Assembly: GCA_002633025.1 (NCBI GenBank)
Contig: NMRB01000342.1
Location: 106,375-170,374, forward strand
DNA length: 64,000 nucleotides
Reading direction: 5' to 3'
From: Notospermus geniculatus
Lineage: Eukaryota > Nemertea > Pilidiophora > Heteronemertea > Lineidae
Both the position numbers and the translations under genes were made by a program. Position 1 is the first letter of the stretch; each line of letters opens with the position of its first letter. The notes under the pieces are model-generated. The model worked only from the letters and a program-made list of their open reading frames with translations, ran no database searches and had not been told where the DNA came from. This document shows positions 29,770 through 42,099 of this stretch, in pieces.

Positions 29770-30415
29770 AAAGTGATCCCTGGTAGGATTACAGCTTAAT
29801 CAAACACTATTGTCTTGAGGAGGGGCACATTTCCATGAGGTGTGATTTTTACAGTTGATCTTTTGAATGGTATTCACATGTGCAAACTCACTGTAGAAAT
29901 ATGTTGTAGTAGTGCTGTACTGGCAGTATATAGGGGATGGAGGAGAAAGTTGTGATCTACACAATAACGCACACAACAAGATTGGTTGATGTGCGAAACT
30001 TCTGCTCTTTTGGTACAATATTTACAATGTTTGGAGCAAGAGTAGGCCCTATACAGGCTTACTTTAGAAGAAGCAAAAGCCTCTAAACAATATTTTTACC
30101 GTACAAATTATATTTACAAGATAATGGTGATTGAAAATTATTTACAAGTTATAAGTTGATTGATGAACAGTTAACAATTACTTCCTGCGAGAAACACATC
30201 TCATTTTAGATACAAGCTGGGGCCTGTGATTGTTGAAATGGAAACTTTGGCACCTGTCACTTCGATTCTGGCTTGGACCCATTCTTAATTATAATGTGAT
30301 AAAAAGGGCCCAAGTGTAGGTTCTTTCCGATGGTTGTTGTTTGCTGCAACCACCTTAGAAACCCACACATTAAAATGTCCTAGCTGACCATATCAACTCA
30401 ATCATTCGTTCCCTT
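29770..30415. other. No feature recognised
   Basis: AT-rich DNA upstream of the kinase ORF; 5' exons may be here, but I could not find one. Confidence 0.35.
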
Positions 30416-30857
30416 NNNNNNNNNNNNNNNNNNNNNNNNNNNNNNNNNNNNNNNNNNNNNNNNNNNNNNNNNNNNNNNNNNNNNNNNNNNNNNNNNNNNN
30501 NNNNNNNNNNNNNNNNNNNNNNNNNNNNNNNNNNNNNNNNNNNNNNNNNNNNNNNNNNNNNNNNNNNNNNNNNNNNNNNNNNNNNNNNNNNNNNNNNNNN
30601 NNNNNNNNNNNNNNNNNNNNNNNNNNNNNNNNNNNNNNNNNNNNNNNNNNNNNNNNNNNNNNNNNNNNNNNNNNNNNNNNNNNNNNNNNNNNNNNNNNNN
30701 NNNNNNNNNNNNNNNNNNNNNNNNNNNNNNNNNNNNNNNNNNNNNNNNNNNNNNNNNNNNNNNNNNNNNNNNNNNNNNNNNNNNNNNNNNNNNNNNNNNN
30801 NNNNNNNNNNNNNNNNNNNNNNNNNNNNNNNNNNNNNNNNNNNNNNNNNNNNNNNNN
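30416..30857. other. Assembly gap
   Basis: Run of N. Confidence 0.99.
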
Positions 30858-31017
30858 ACCTTTACTTCGTCAAATGCGTGGTGGAAGTGCGTGCATTTAG
30901 TGAAATTACACGCGTCCAAGCCTTAAACGCCCTTTGTGAAATCGGCCCTTTGAGTCCAGTAAAAATTCCCTTCGGACAGCAACTCTGACATAAATATAGA
31001 TGAATAAGAAGTTAGAA

Positions 31018-31302
31018 CAATGGATGTACCAACCTCAGCTTCTTGGTTTTGGCTGCGGTTTTCATTTCCTATACCCTGGCATGTCTGGGATGTCCTCGGA
31101 TAATTTGTGGCACAACCAACCTCAGCTTCTTGGTTTTGGCAGCGGATTTCATTTCTTATACCCTGGCATGTCTGGGATGTCCTCGGATAATTTGTGGCAC
31201 AACCAGCCTCAGCTTCTTGGTTTTGGCAGCGGTTTTCATTTCTTATACCCTGGCATGTCTGGGATGTCCTCGGATAATTTGTGGCACATTGTGGCATTAT
31301 AT
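31018..31302 (-). repeat. 87-bp tandem repeat, possibly coding
   Basis: Three 87-bp units (starting at 31028, 31115 and 31202) stay in frame on the minus strand and encode a 29-residue Cys-containing repeat (CATNYPRTSQTCQGI...). A good acceptor (TTTTATTATTTCAG) stands just before the array and a GT donor just after, so it could be one exon of an unidentified gene. It could equally be a minisatellite that happens to be open. Confidence 0.55.
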
Positions 31303-31439
31303 CTGAAATAATAAAAGTGAATTTTGCATCCCTGTCCATGGTTACTGAATGAAATGGTCCATGGACCATGTGCTCACCGGGTTGGACATAACAGTCTAAT
31401 GACAGAGGGATGAGCAATCTGGGTCAAGTAATTCCCGAG

Positions 31440-31935
31440 TAGGACTTTGATGATTTGGGGCCACCTGGGGGCCATATTGGATGTCCGATCTGGCCGGAAC
31501 TTAACATGCACATCTGCAGGGGGCCACATAGCACATTGGTGCGCTTTGGTCACGTCGTTCCCGAGTTACAGCACTTTGACGATTTTCGGTTTACGCCACC
31601 TGCTGGCCATATTGGATGTCCGATTGGGCCAGAACTTCACATGCACATAAAGGTCATCTGCAGAGGGCCACGTAAATATCAAATTTGGAGGGGATCTAGT
31701 CATTAGTTCAGGAGTTATTGCACTTTTTGTGTTTTCGGTTTCCGCCACCCGGTGGCTAAGCTAAGAGTCGAATCGGACCGAAACTTGGTGTCATGAGTCA
31801 TCTGACCTAGGGGTATATAATGTACCAAGTTTCAGATCAATAGCTCTGGTGGTTACGAAACGTGCCCTGCTAACGGAACATGACGACGACGGACACTGCA
31901 CGATCGTAATAGCTCACCCCCGTGAGCTAAAAATG
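31440..31935 (+). mobile_element. Dispersed repeat with TAGCTCAC hairpin terminus
   Basis: Contains ~130-bp internal units (GCCATATTGGATGTCCGAT twice) and ends in the hairpin TAGCTCACCCCCGTGAGCTA plus AAAAAT at 31911-31934. The family recurs inverted at 53668-54010, where TTTTAGCTCACTTGTGAGCT begins the element. Related segments lie at 54645-55560 and 63080-63660. Typical text is an ACCAAGTTTCGGTCCGATT-like box. Confidence 0.65.
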
Positions 31936-32944
31936 CTTCCATTCACACTCATAACAACATGCACAGCCCGGGGGTCAATCCCCACACTGGCCATACACCA
32001 TGTGTGTTCCTTGCTGCTTTTTGAAAAGGCCCCCTCTGTTTAATTTTTTTCTTCAAATATCGGCATTCTCAATTTGGCGGGTTCGCGAAACAAGGAATAA
32101 AAAAGTCTGGCCTAAGACCGATTTGACTGATCGAGAATTATTATCGAGTGTTTTTGAAATAGGGAGAATAAAAGTCACCCATTCCTAAAGCAGGGAGACT
32201 TTTTTTCCAAAGACTAAAGAGGGACACTTGACTTCTCCCTACTTTTAGGCCTAGCTTAACTGAAAGTGACTTTCATCATCATCACCATAAATCTGTCATA
32301 AATCACACACGTGGGCCAAGCACAGTCAGGTAGACAGCCCACTCTCTCTCAATGCATGCCAGAATCCAAACATGGCTTGAACCAAGCCACTTTGTAGTGA
32401 AGTCATGTGACCTGATGAGTGATGGTTAGCACAGCCTCGATTTGGATCGGCCTGCTCCACCTCATTGACCACCACACAAGCTATTTTTTGAGAACATTTT
32501 AAAGCATAGAAGATCGTGAGTTTTATAAAATAAGTAGTCTTCCATAACCTACAGCATCTATTTGAAAAATAGAAAGAACAATCTACCCAGAAACCATTGA
32601 AAGCACTGCGGATTGCAGTAGATTGAAGAACGGCCGATCGCGATCGATGCACTGCAAAATGTACACAGTAGGCAATGCATGAACCTCGCTCAAGCGCATG
32701 ATGACCACCTGAGGTCTGCCATTTGCACTCCGCTTAAATACTTTGGTACAATGGATCTGATGAGTTTTTACTCTAGCAGTAATATCTCTGCAATATAAAC
32801 CTACGTTTTAACGCGTCAACGGCCTCCAATGGCACTCCTACTCGGAGCAATTTATCATAAAATTTCGGATCTTCGGCACTCATGCTGTGGGCCATGTTCC
32901 TGCACGGTCACGCGTATCGATTCCGTTCAGACCGTGTGAGAAGT
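31936..32944. other. No gene recognised
   Basis: Contains a fragment AAAAAAGTCTGGCCTAAG near 32100 that matches the end of the 18795-19265 MITE family. Nothing else identified. Confidence 0.35.
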
Positions 32945-34065
32945 CCCGNAAAACACTTAAAATAGGGGTACTCTGAATGACTTTTCTCCCGAAAAATTAT
33001 CTAAAAGGGGGGCAAAAGTTTCTCTTCCCGAAAAAATAATAAAAAGGGGTGTGAAAGTCCTATTCTCAATGAAAAAGCCTGTTAAAAAGGGGGTGAAAAT
33101 CCCTTGGTTCCTTCAAAATTAGGGTGTCTAATTGCATAAAAAATCCCAAAAAAGGGGGAAAATACATGTATCTTGGTTCCTTCCATTAGGGGGTCTAATT
33201 GGATGAAAAAAGTCCGCAGAAAGGGGTGGAAAATTTTCCGTGGTTCCTTCCATAAGGGGGTCCTTTTCAAACTCAGGAACAAGCATATGTGTACCCTAAA
33301 ATTAAGGAGTGAGGGGGCCGGGACCTTTTTTTGTCAGTTATAGCTTTATTTAATAACTGTGTCCTTACAATAGACCAACATCTTCAATGAGAAAACAACT
33401 GTCATCCTATTTCAAACACGCACTAGGAAGATTACCGGGGAAGTTGGTTTACTTTGATTGATCAGTGCAACTCGCCATTTTTCCAATAGGCCTTAATATT
33501 AAGGGAAAAAATAGGTTTTTTGGCAAGCCGTTTTTTGTTCATTTAATCAAATAAACCTTTATAAATACCGGCAAACTTGTTTTTAAAAAATATTTAAATG
33601 ACTTTAAAAAAAATAAACTTGTTTGTTACGAAAGAAAATATTTTAATGTTAAAAACTAGTTTTTTCTTTTCTGCAAAATGGAAAAAAAGGCTTCCCATAG
33701 GCCTAAGCCCCCCCCCCCACACACAGGGTGTATGCTTGTTCCTGAGTTTGAAAAGGACCCCTTTAGAAGGAACGAAGGGAAATATTCCACCCCTTTCTGC
33801 GTGGTCTTTTTTCATCCAATTGGCATGGACCCCCTAATGGTAAGGAACAAAGATATTTTCACCCCTTCATCTGGGATTTTTCATGCAATTAGACCCCCTA
33901 ATTAATTGATCAATTAAACAACAAGTCTTTTTCATTGAAAATAGGACACCTTTTTTATTATTTTTTTTAGGAAGACAACCTTTTGACGCCTTTTAAATGA
34001 TTTTTTTGGTAGAAAAGGCATTCTTGTCCCCCTATTTTAATTGCTTTTTGGGGGGAATTCCCGAA
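32945..34065. repeat. ~1.1-kb imperfect foldback
   Basis: The left arm (ACTTAAAATAGGGG, then GGGGGTCTAATTGCATAA, TAGGGGGTCTAATTGGATGA, AAACTCAGGAACAAGCATA) is matched in reverse on the right (TATGCTTGTTCCTGAGTTT ... TTCATCCAATTGGCATGGA ... CATGCAATTAGACCCCC ... CCCCCTATTTTAATTG). Within each arm a ~75-bp motif is itself tandemly repeated. The loop is 33300-33720. N at 32949. Confidence 0.75.
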
Positions 34066-34704
34066 CATTAGTGCAGCAGAAAATGACCCCCTTTTCCTGA
34101 GAAAAGGAACATTTTAATAAGGCCCACATCCACCAATCTGAAAATTGAAATGGGATGTTGGACTGCATCCATGTTGTTACTATAGTATTCCTGCAAAGTT
34201 TCTCTCTGGCCCAAGAAAGGAAGTCTGAGAAGAAACTAAAAAAATCAAATCGTGCTGTTTTTAGGTTTACATGGAAGAATCGTTTTCCCCTCACAGTGTC
34301 CCCCACTTTCATACTCATACAATCCATTCCTAGCTGACCTGGGAGTCCAAAGATGGGGGGGGGGGGAATATTCTTTTAAAAAAGCTCACCAAAAGGAGTG
34401 AAACATTCTTCCTGAGATGGTGTTTGCAAAATGTGTGAACAAGCAACCGTAGGCCTACTTGGTACAAGGCCGGTAGGCTACCATACCCTCAGGCTAAAAA
34501 ATCAGCATGAATGTGTGTGTGTGTGTGTGCGGGGGGGGGGCTCAACCCAGAGTGAACAAAGTTTGATGAAATTTAGGCTACAGGGTGTATATTAGGACAC
34601 ACAATTATCACAGGGTTTTTAATTTAAGCTACTTTTAGAGGTAACACTACGTCAGCATTCAAAAAGCTCCAAGGTAGCCTCATTGTCTGATATGATGAGG
34701 GACC
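34066..34704. other. Possible 5' flank of the transposase gene
   Basis: Contains a G-run and a (TG)n tract near 34510-34540. No EnSpm-like left terminus was found here. Confidence 0.3.
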
Positions 34705-34707
34705 AGT

Positions 34708-34896
34708 CAAGTCTGGCAACATCTAACTTTGAAGTTGGAAGTTAGGAAATTGATATTTGGATTTTCCACAGCGCGAACAATTGGGGAACGACCACTTAGT
34801 GATCGACCCGGGTGATCGAGTGCAGGCATGATTAAAAACCGCAAAGCTCTAGCTGCCACCATTGGGTTGAATCGAAGTTAGATGTTGCCAAACTTT
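34708..34896. mobile_element. ~190-bp MITE-like inverted repeat
   Basis: GTCTGGCAACATCTAACTT on the left pairs with AAGTTAGATGTTGCCAAAC on the right (34875-34893). No clear target duplication. It sits just upstream of the first transposase coding exon. Confidence 0.6.
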
Positions 34897-34989
34897 ACCG
34901 GTAGGCCTACACGGTTCATCATCAATCACCATTTTTGCCACACTGAACAATGCCTAATTTTGGAATATTTCTTTCTTTTCAGTCTGGCC

Positions 34990-37900
34990 ATGGCTTTTAT
35001 TTGTCAGCTGTGCGTGATACAAGTTTTTACAACAGTTCTCTTGTCCGCATACCTAAGCCACCTTTACACAGAGCATTCAAGGGACCCAAATTTCAATGTG
35101 CTCTGCTCAGTAAATAACTGCCCACAAACATTCAGAACTTGGCATGCCTTATACAGGCATTGCAAACGACACCACAATAATGAACTTACTAATCCACTTC
35201 CACCAGTGCACCCAGTTGGACAACCAGACAATTACAATGCCATAGGCATGATAGATAATGAAGAAATGCAGGAAGTCGAGGAAACAGATGCATCTCAAAC
35301 CGGACCCAATAGTGGAGAAGAATTTGGAAGTGATGATGATGTTGGAAACCAAGAAATTGAAGGCAACCAAGAATATGACCCCATAGTTGACCACATGATT
35401 GAAGAGGAATTCGATGATAAAAAACTTGAAACAGCCGCATTTATCCTTGCCATAAAAGAAGACAATGCAATCACCCAGGTATGATAACTAGACTCATTGT
35501 TAAAGAACAAACTGGATGTGGGTCAGTCATTCTTGGATAAACTGTGACCCATCACATCAAATCAGAAAAGATATATGAAAATTGCAGGAAGAACAATTTT
35601 TATTTTTATTTTGTCGGGGAATGGATTACATTTCTTCCTTTCTAATCTCCTTAAGTTATTTTGGTTCAATGGTTCATTCTGGTTCACATCTGATTTGATG
35701 TGACATGTCACAATAAGTCCAAACCCATGCCTCAATTAAAAAGTGCACTGTTTGAGCTGTACTAATGGTCGAGAAATCATGAATTGACAGTGTTGGAAAC
35801 ACCCAAAAAAAGGTGATAAAAAAACAAGAAAAAATTGGAGGAAAAATTACCACGGGTGATGGTTTTTACAAGTATAATACAATTTAGGCAAAATACAAGA
35901 AATCCAGGCAGATAATTCCTACTTTATTACAAATCCAGTAAGGTAGGCCTACCATGCGTATTTCTAATTGAAGGATGATATTCCTGTTCAATCTCTACAG
36001 GTGGCCACAGATCACATAGTAAATCATGTTGATTCCCTTGTGGATTCCATAGCTCAAAGGATTCAGGACGGAGTGGAGCAAGTTATTGAAGAAGAACCGT
36101 ATGGAACTGATGAGGTGAAAGAACACATGAAGGCAAGAATGAAAAATGTGATTGAACCATTTATGAGGTATTTTAAAGGTCTACAAACTCAGTACCAGCA
36201 GCACAAGTTTTTCCAAAAGCACTTCATTCTCGTGGTACGTATACAAAGCAAACACTCTACTGGAAGGACAGTAGCATGTATAAGATCAAGACTAAAGGGC
36301 CGTATGCACGGGTCGGACTTTAGCCACGCTTTCATTAAAATCAGACTTTTCTCAATGCTTCAAGCAAAGAGAACGTAACTTAAGCTATATTTTAGGCTAA
36401 CGTGCTACCCGCGTGAATACAGCCCCAAGGGCTAGGGTATGCACAGGCCACACTTTCATTAAAGTCAGACTTTTCTCAATGCTTCAAGCATACAGAAAGT
36501 CTAACTTAAGCTAGACTTTAGGTTAGTGCGACCCGTGAATACGGCCCTTACTTGAAAACTCAAATCCAGTCCAGACTACAAACTCGCATATGGCAACAAA
36601 TTATGATGAATTTTATGTGTAAAGAATTATCTTCTACCTTAGAAACCTTATTTCTATTTCATATTCTTTACCGATCTCCTTTATATGTGACCCCTCGCAT
36701 ACCGGTAACATAAAACTGTTTGGAGAGAGTACTGATTGAGCCTCGTTTAACATGCGATGGTCCGTGCCTGGGTTTGAATCTGGTAGGAAGCATGCCTTTC
36801 ACCTTAGAAACCAGATTTCTATTTCATATTCTTAAAAAATTCCCTGCTTCCAGCCTGAAGAACGGTAAGGAAATAGCAATCTGTACGAATAGAAAACACC
36901 CACACTGGACCGGTATAAAAAATCGCCCATGATAAGAAAACTGGTGTTAATATATATGGGGGGNCAAAGTATACTAATTTAAGAAAACAGGCATAACTAA
37001 AAATGAGAATGCAATTTTTTTCAACCTCTAGTTGTGTCAGGTTCAGTAAACATTCAGCATATGTCCTATGTAGCTTGAAATAAGCAGCCAATCAGAATCA
37101 GCAAACCCACTTTGGTATATGAAGGCATTTTATTTTATAATGTATCATATTGTGTGTCTTTATCATATTGTGTGTCAATTTTTGTGCTTGCCTTACTCTT
37201 TGCATTTTATTTTATGATGTTTATTATCATTATTTTATTATTTTCAGATGCCAGAGGAACGTGCAATAGGGGAGAAACTTGAAGTAGTTGGCATCGGTGA
37301 AGATAGGAATGGAGAAAATGTACCACATTACGCTTACTTCGTAAGCCTGATAGACACGATAAAGGCTCTACTTGGAAGGAGACAGTATCGCGAGCATATT
37401 TTTACCAGTCACACAAGAGATGATGGACTTCTTGGAGACTTCTGCGATGGTGAGACATTTAGAAGACATCCTCTGTTCAGCACTCAAAATGGCAAAAATG
37501 CACTTCAAATAATTCTGTACTATGATGAAGTAGAGTTGACCAATCCCCTGGGATCAAAGAACCATAAGCTTGGCTTTGTTTACTGCACCTTCGGCAATAT
37601 TCATCCCATCTATCGCTCACGGCTGTCAGGAATTAATCTTTTAGCAGTAGCAAGATCAGAAGATATTGATGAATTTGGAATAGATTGTATCCTAAAACCG
37701 ATATTTGAAGAAATAAATACATTAAGCACGGATGGCGTTGAAATTATATTACCAAATGGACAGGAAATGAATATTAAAGGTGCGCTGGCAGGTGTTTGTG
37801 CAGATACTCTTGCAGCGCATGAGATTACAGGGTTCAAGGAAGGAGTCGGATTTGCGCTTCGGAAATGTCGACAATGCATGGTAACTTTTGATGACATGCA

Positions 37901-39182
37901 ACATCATTTTATGGCAGAAGACTGTATTTCTAGAAATATGTGCATGCACAATGCACACTGTGACAGTATGAATACTGAAAATATTGCTTTACGTGATCAT
38001 TATTCAGTTTCATATGGGGTGACAAGACGGGCTGCCATTGTTGATACAATTGAAAACTTCGACATGTTTGAAGGGGTTCCTCAAGATGTGATGCACATAA
38101 TACTAGAGGGTAGTCTTAAATACACTTTAAGGTTAATACTGCATTCAATTATTGCTGAAGGTGTCATCACATTGAATCAGCTGAATGACAGAATCAGGCA
38201 TTTTCCTCATACTTACCTGGATGTTGTGGACAAGCCAAGTTTAATCAAAGAAAGACACCTGGCAGCAGATGAATCAGGCTTGCACCAGTCGTCATCCCAA
38301 ACCTGGTTACTTGGAAGATTGTTACCATTTTATGTTGGTGATGTGGTGGACCTTCACTCAGACAAATGGCAGTGCTTCACACTGCTCCTTCAGATAACGT
38401 GTCTGGTCTTATCTCCAGTAATAAGTAAGGACCAGGTTGCCCACCTGAAACAGTTGATTGCATTTTACCTCAGATCATTCAAACTCTGCTTCCCTGAAAA
38501 AAATATTATACCAAAACAACATTACATGATACATATCCCCGAGACGATCTTGAGCCTAGGCCCCATTGTCAGGTTTTGGTGTATGAGATTTGAAGCAAAG
38601 CATAAATATTTTAAGAGGTTGGCCAAAATAGCCAACTTCAAAAACTTACCAAAATATCTAGCAGAGAGGCACCAGTATGCACAGTGCCGTGACCTGATAG
38701 ATTTAAATGACACTGGTAAACATCCTCTCTTTGATCATGACCTTACAGTAGGACCAAGCACAACCCTGGAGAATCAAGAAGATGCTTTTAATGAAATTAG
38801 GAGGTTCTATCCTGATGTTCTGAATGACGGTACTATATACCGCTTGAACTGGTTGGAATGTAAAGGTAACAAATATACACCAGGTAGCTATGTTGTGACA
38901 AGGTCTGCTGAAGAATTACCTTTGTTTGGCAAGGTGAATGCTATCTGGTATAATGGTGCCCAATTCTTCTTACGACTTGAATCTTTTGAGACGATTGGAA
39001 TTGTGGAAGAACTGAATGCATATGAAATTTCATCTCCTGCCCTTGCAATGGGCCTAGAACTTATTTCCCTGAGTGACTTACCAGTTCCATTCCCTATGTC
39101 AGGGTATGAACTGGAAGGAAAGCTTTACATCCCCATCAAATATGACTTGACTGGCTTGTTTATTGCAAACTCAAAACTGTAG
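34990..39182 (+). CDS. EnSpm/CACTA-like transposase, three coding exons
   Basis: Exons 34990-35478, 36001-36234 and 37248-39182 (stop TAG) join with all introns in phase 0 (donors GTATGA and GTACGT; acceptors TCTCTACAG and TTATTTTCAG), giving about 885 residues. The start ATG has a strong context (GCCATGG) and lies 8 bp after a TTCTTTTCAG acceptor, so a non-coding 5' exon is likely. Residues 5-62 hold two C2H2 fingers (C5, C8, H24, H29; C39, C44, H57, H61). An acidic stretch follows. From residue ~245 the protein resembles the Tnp2/Transposase_21 type, with FCDGETFRRHPLFS, ILYYDEVELTNPLGS, GVPQDVMH and a late KQHYMIHIPE ... GP ... FWCMRFEAKH block. Expected job: DNA cleavage and joining at CACTG-type ends in the nucleus. 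The frame is intact. A domesticated host gene is the alternative. Confidence 0.82.
35543..35712. mobile_element. 170-bp MITE in transposase intron 1
   Basis: Ends TGTGACCCATCACATCAAAT and CTGATTTGATGTGACATGTC (reaching TGTCACA). Same family as 1208-1893. It contains the motif GGAAGAACAATTTTTATTTT shared with the 18795-19265 MITE. Confidence 0.7.
35713..36000. other. Intron 1, remainder
   Basis: AT-rich, ending in the acceptor TCTCTACAG at 35992-36000. Confidence 0.5.
36297..36547. mobile_element. Tandem MITE dimer in transposase intron 2
   Basis: Outer ends GGGCCGTATGCACGGGTCG and the reverse complement of CGACCCGTGAATACGGCCC. The interior consists of two direct copies of TTTCATTAAA(A/G)TCAGACTTTTC... 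separated by a GAATACAGCCCC...GGGTATGCAC junction, i.e. an end-to-end dimer sharing the outer ends. Confidence 0.7.
36620..36840 (+). mobile_element. SINE-related fragment
   Basis: B-box-like GGGTTTGAATC at 36770-36780 preceded by CGATGGTCCGTG and followed by TTTCACCTTAGAAA and TTTCTATTTCATATTCTT. The same order (GAGGGTCCGTGGGTTCGAATC then TTTCACCTTAGAAAG) occurs on the minus strand at 57225-57350, so both belong to one family. A second partial copy of the body is at 36638-36675. Confidence 0.6.
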
Positions 39183-41330
39183 GTCAGGTTGGCCGATATG
39201 ATGAAAATGACTGGCAAAAATATAAAGAGTGGTCAAAAAAATGTCTGGGAGACTCCAATAGAGAAATCGTAAGAGTACTGTACATCAACATTGTATGATA
39301 TTTTCCGCCGAGGGGAAACACTAATGCCATGGACAGATTCATTTGCAACTACCCAGTACATACTCTAGATTAATCCATCGGATTCTGATAAACTTGGCGG
39401 ACATTTGGTGAATCTAAACTCATTGAGGAATAAGTGATAAAAAGGGGGTAGGTTCTAAACCTTGGAACGATGAAACCACCCAGGAAACTATGGAACCAAC
39501 CAGGAAACTATGGAACCACCCAAAAATTATACGTTTATCCGGCTTTGTCAAAACAGCAAAATGACGAAATCACAATAACGAAGTGATGGACTAGGCCTAC
39601 TTGTACTTGTTAGACATAGTCGTAAACAACAACTAGCTGACTGTATCCTCACAAACAGATCATAGGTGTCAAGTGGTTTTAGGCCTAAATACATGACAGC
39701 CATATCATGATATTGCACTCTTGATGCTCTTGACTCTGGTTGCAGATTTAATCTTATTCTAATCATCCAGGGCACCCTGGTGTTCGGACTCCTTGCCAAC
39801 TCTGAAGTCAGCTCTCGGCATGATCTCAATGCCTGAGACCACATGTGCTGGGTTTCTGGGAGCCTCAGTGACACCTTGTTATATTGAGTAGTTAATTTCC
39901 CTTCATCTCTTTCTGAGAAGGCTAATGCCCGTGTGTCACACTGTCCTGAAATTAGACACCCGATGGCCACACAAATATGGAATTTTAATTTTGCATGAAG
40001 TTGGCCCTGAAGTAAACTTCCAGCATCTTACAAATTTTCGATCCCAACCAGGGTTTCTTTAAGCTGGCACTTATCAGTAAGATTTCCAAAAGTTTCCATT
40101 AATTCCTATGGCCATCGGATGTCAACTTCGGGACAGTGTGACACGGGCATAGATTTGTTTACACTAGTGTTCATCATCAGTAGTATAACATTACTGAAAC
40201 CAGCATGTTTGCAATGTGCATTATAGTATTCAGCACAGTCATGTTGTGTTGGACTGGGATGGTGTGCCTCAGAGGAAAACCTGGGTCAGGTTTTATTCAT
40301 CCAGGGTGTGACACACCATCTGTGCTTGATGATAATCACGCTTTTTACATCCATAGCAATGGGAAAATAGCTAATGTAATGTTGTTTTAATTCTTGTTGT
40401 TTTAATTCATGTTGTTCTTTTAATTCCTGTTCAATTTTTGCTTAAATAAAAGAAAAATAATAAATAATTTTGTTGTCAACTTTGTTCTTACCTGAAAATT
40501 GTAATACTGGTACCAAAATCTATCGAAAAATAAGTGGAGTAATCCGGTGCAGAAAAGGTGTCGCCATCTGCAGTCTGTGTTGATGATGCAATGCGGCTTC
40601 CAATGGCACAGTTAGGCCCTACAATGTGCAAGTTCCTGTCAAACAAAATTTCAACGCAATCCACTTGCTGGTTTTTAGTCAGCGGGTGGAATTATGGCCA
40701 AACGAAAGCCTAGTGCGAGTCCAGAGACAGGCATGATCACACCAGCACCCGTAATGCCCACAACAAAATTTACCGGTAGGCGGCCATGTTGATTTAGAGG
40801 AATCAGAGGAATTGGGCTGGAAAATCCAGAAAATCACCATAAGATAAAATATAAAATTATCAGAATAGTTCATTCATAACATTTCCTTGGCTATTGAGTT
40901 GTTATAATAAACTCATCATCATCGAGGTTGGTGATAAGACAGTTAAAATGACTTGAGGGCTGAAAGCCAGCACTTTTTAGGAGAAAAGGGCCAAAATGCA
41001 AGTTCCAATAAAGCTGTTATGACGTTTACACAACCACGTGGCTGTGTTTACATGCTAGTCATGTGATTGTGTGTGACTGATGGGCTGCAGACTGAATTTT
41101 TCTCTGATTCCTCCGATTCCTCTAAATCGACATGGCCCGGTAGGCCTACTGATGTGGTTGATGAGTGCTCTTGAAAAGCCCGCCAGCACAATAAGAATAG
41201 CCTGTAACTTAACATTCTCACTTCCTGATAGGCTCTCTTCAGCAGTGTTTTTGTAACATGAGACGTGGCGTGACTTTCATTGGATTGAGCTGGTGTGGTA
41301 GTAGGACTTAGAAAGCCTTATATTCTGTTT
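39183..41330. other. 3' flank of the transposase gene with two inverted-repeat elements
   Basis: No gene recognised. One inverted pair: GCCCGTGTGTCACACTGTCC (39929) with GGACAGTGTGACACGGGC (40131-40149), extending through CCGATGGCCA on both sides. A second: GGAATCAGAGGAAT (40799-40812) with ATTCCTCCGATTCC near 41108, extending to GGCGGCCATGTTGATTTAGA on the left. Near 39460-39520 is a short tandem GGAACC(A)ACCAGGAAACTAT. Confidence 0.5.
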
Positions 41331-41720
41331 ACCAGGGTTGATACAGCGTTCTTACTGGTTGCCCAGGACTCCAACCTCACATGGCGCAATTACATTTCTC
41401 AGCAAAGTAAATTTTAAATGACTTGGTACTGGTATTGGTATAGGCCCTACCGGTAATTAATTTTTGTTCCTTGGCAGGTTCTTAAGCATGTCAGTGAAGT
41501 TGGAGTTTCGGCTCATTTTTGTTAGTGTTATTCGTGCACTTCTACCTGTGAGCCTACCGCAGTTAGTGATACTTACCTCACTTTTCAAAGACTGCGGTAC
41601 TCCCAAGGGAGTCCTCAGCTGGGCCAGGGGAAGCTCATGCACAACTTGATGAACAAAACTTTTAACAGCTGAGCAGTTAGTGCAATGGTTAAGTTAATAA
41701 CAAGCATAAGCAGGCTCAAG
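41330..41720. repeat. Segment duplicated at 44.70-45.26 kb
   Basis: GGTTGATACAGCGTTCTTACTGG..., GTTTCGGCTCATTTTTGTTA..., CTCCCAAGGGAGTC...GGGCCAGGGGAAGCTCATGC recur in the same order at 44710-45225. The second copy is interrupted after CTACCGCAGTTA by about 250 bp (44897-45145). Both copies are followed by an EnSpm-like right end, so this is probably part of the element body. Confidence 0.75.
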
Positions 41721-41774
41721 CAGCAGAATAAACGACCCCCCCCCCCACTACCCAAAAGCTCCTGACTGACACTA

Positions 41775-42047
41775 TTAACATGACAACCCGCCTCCACAAA
41801 TGCTTGCAAGTGAGTGTGCTAGGCCTCAGGTGGTATGTAGTGTAGGCCCTAGTAGCACACTGACTTCTAAAGACCAAAAATCGTTAGGGCTAGGCCTAGG
41901 GGCCTTCGTCNTTAACATGACAACCCGCCTCCACAAATGCTTGCAAGTGAGTGTGCTAGGCCTCAGGTGGTATGTAGTGTAGGCCCTAGTAGCACACTGA
42001 CTTCTAAAGACCAAAAATCGTTAGGGCTAGGCCTAGGGGCCTTCGTC
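41775..42047. repeat. 136-bp perfect duplication around a single N (likely assembly artefact)
   Basis: 41775-41910 and 41912-42047 look identical base for base, separated only by an N at 41911. This is what an unmerged contig overlap produces. Confidence 0.9.
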
Positions 42048-42099
42048 ATGTCGTTATATTCAATTTAATTCATACGGTATAGCTGACCCAAGTAAAACA

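Noticed and set aside
32650-32663. Left end of the EnSpm-like element (CACTGCAAA)
   Set aside because: The match stops after nine bases and no TGGCTCA repeats follow.
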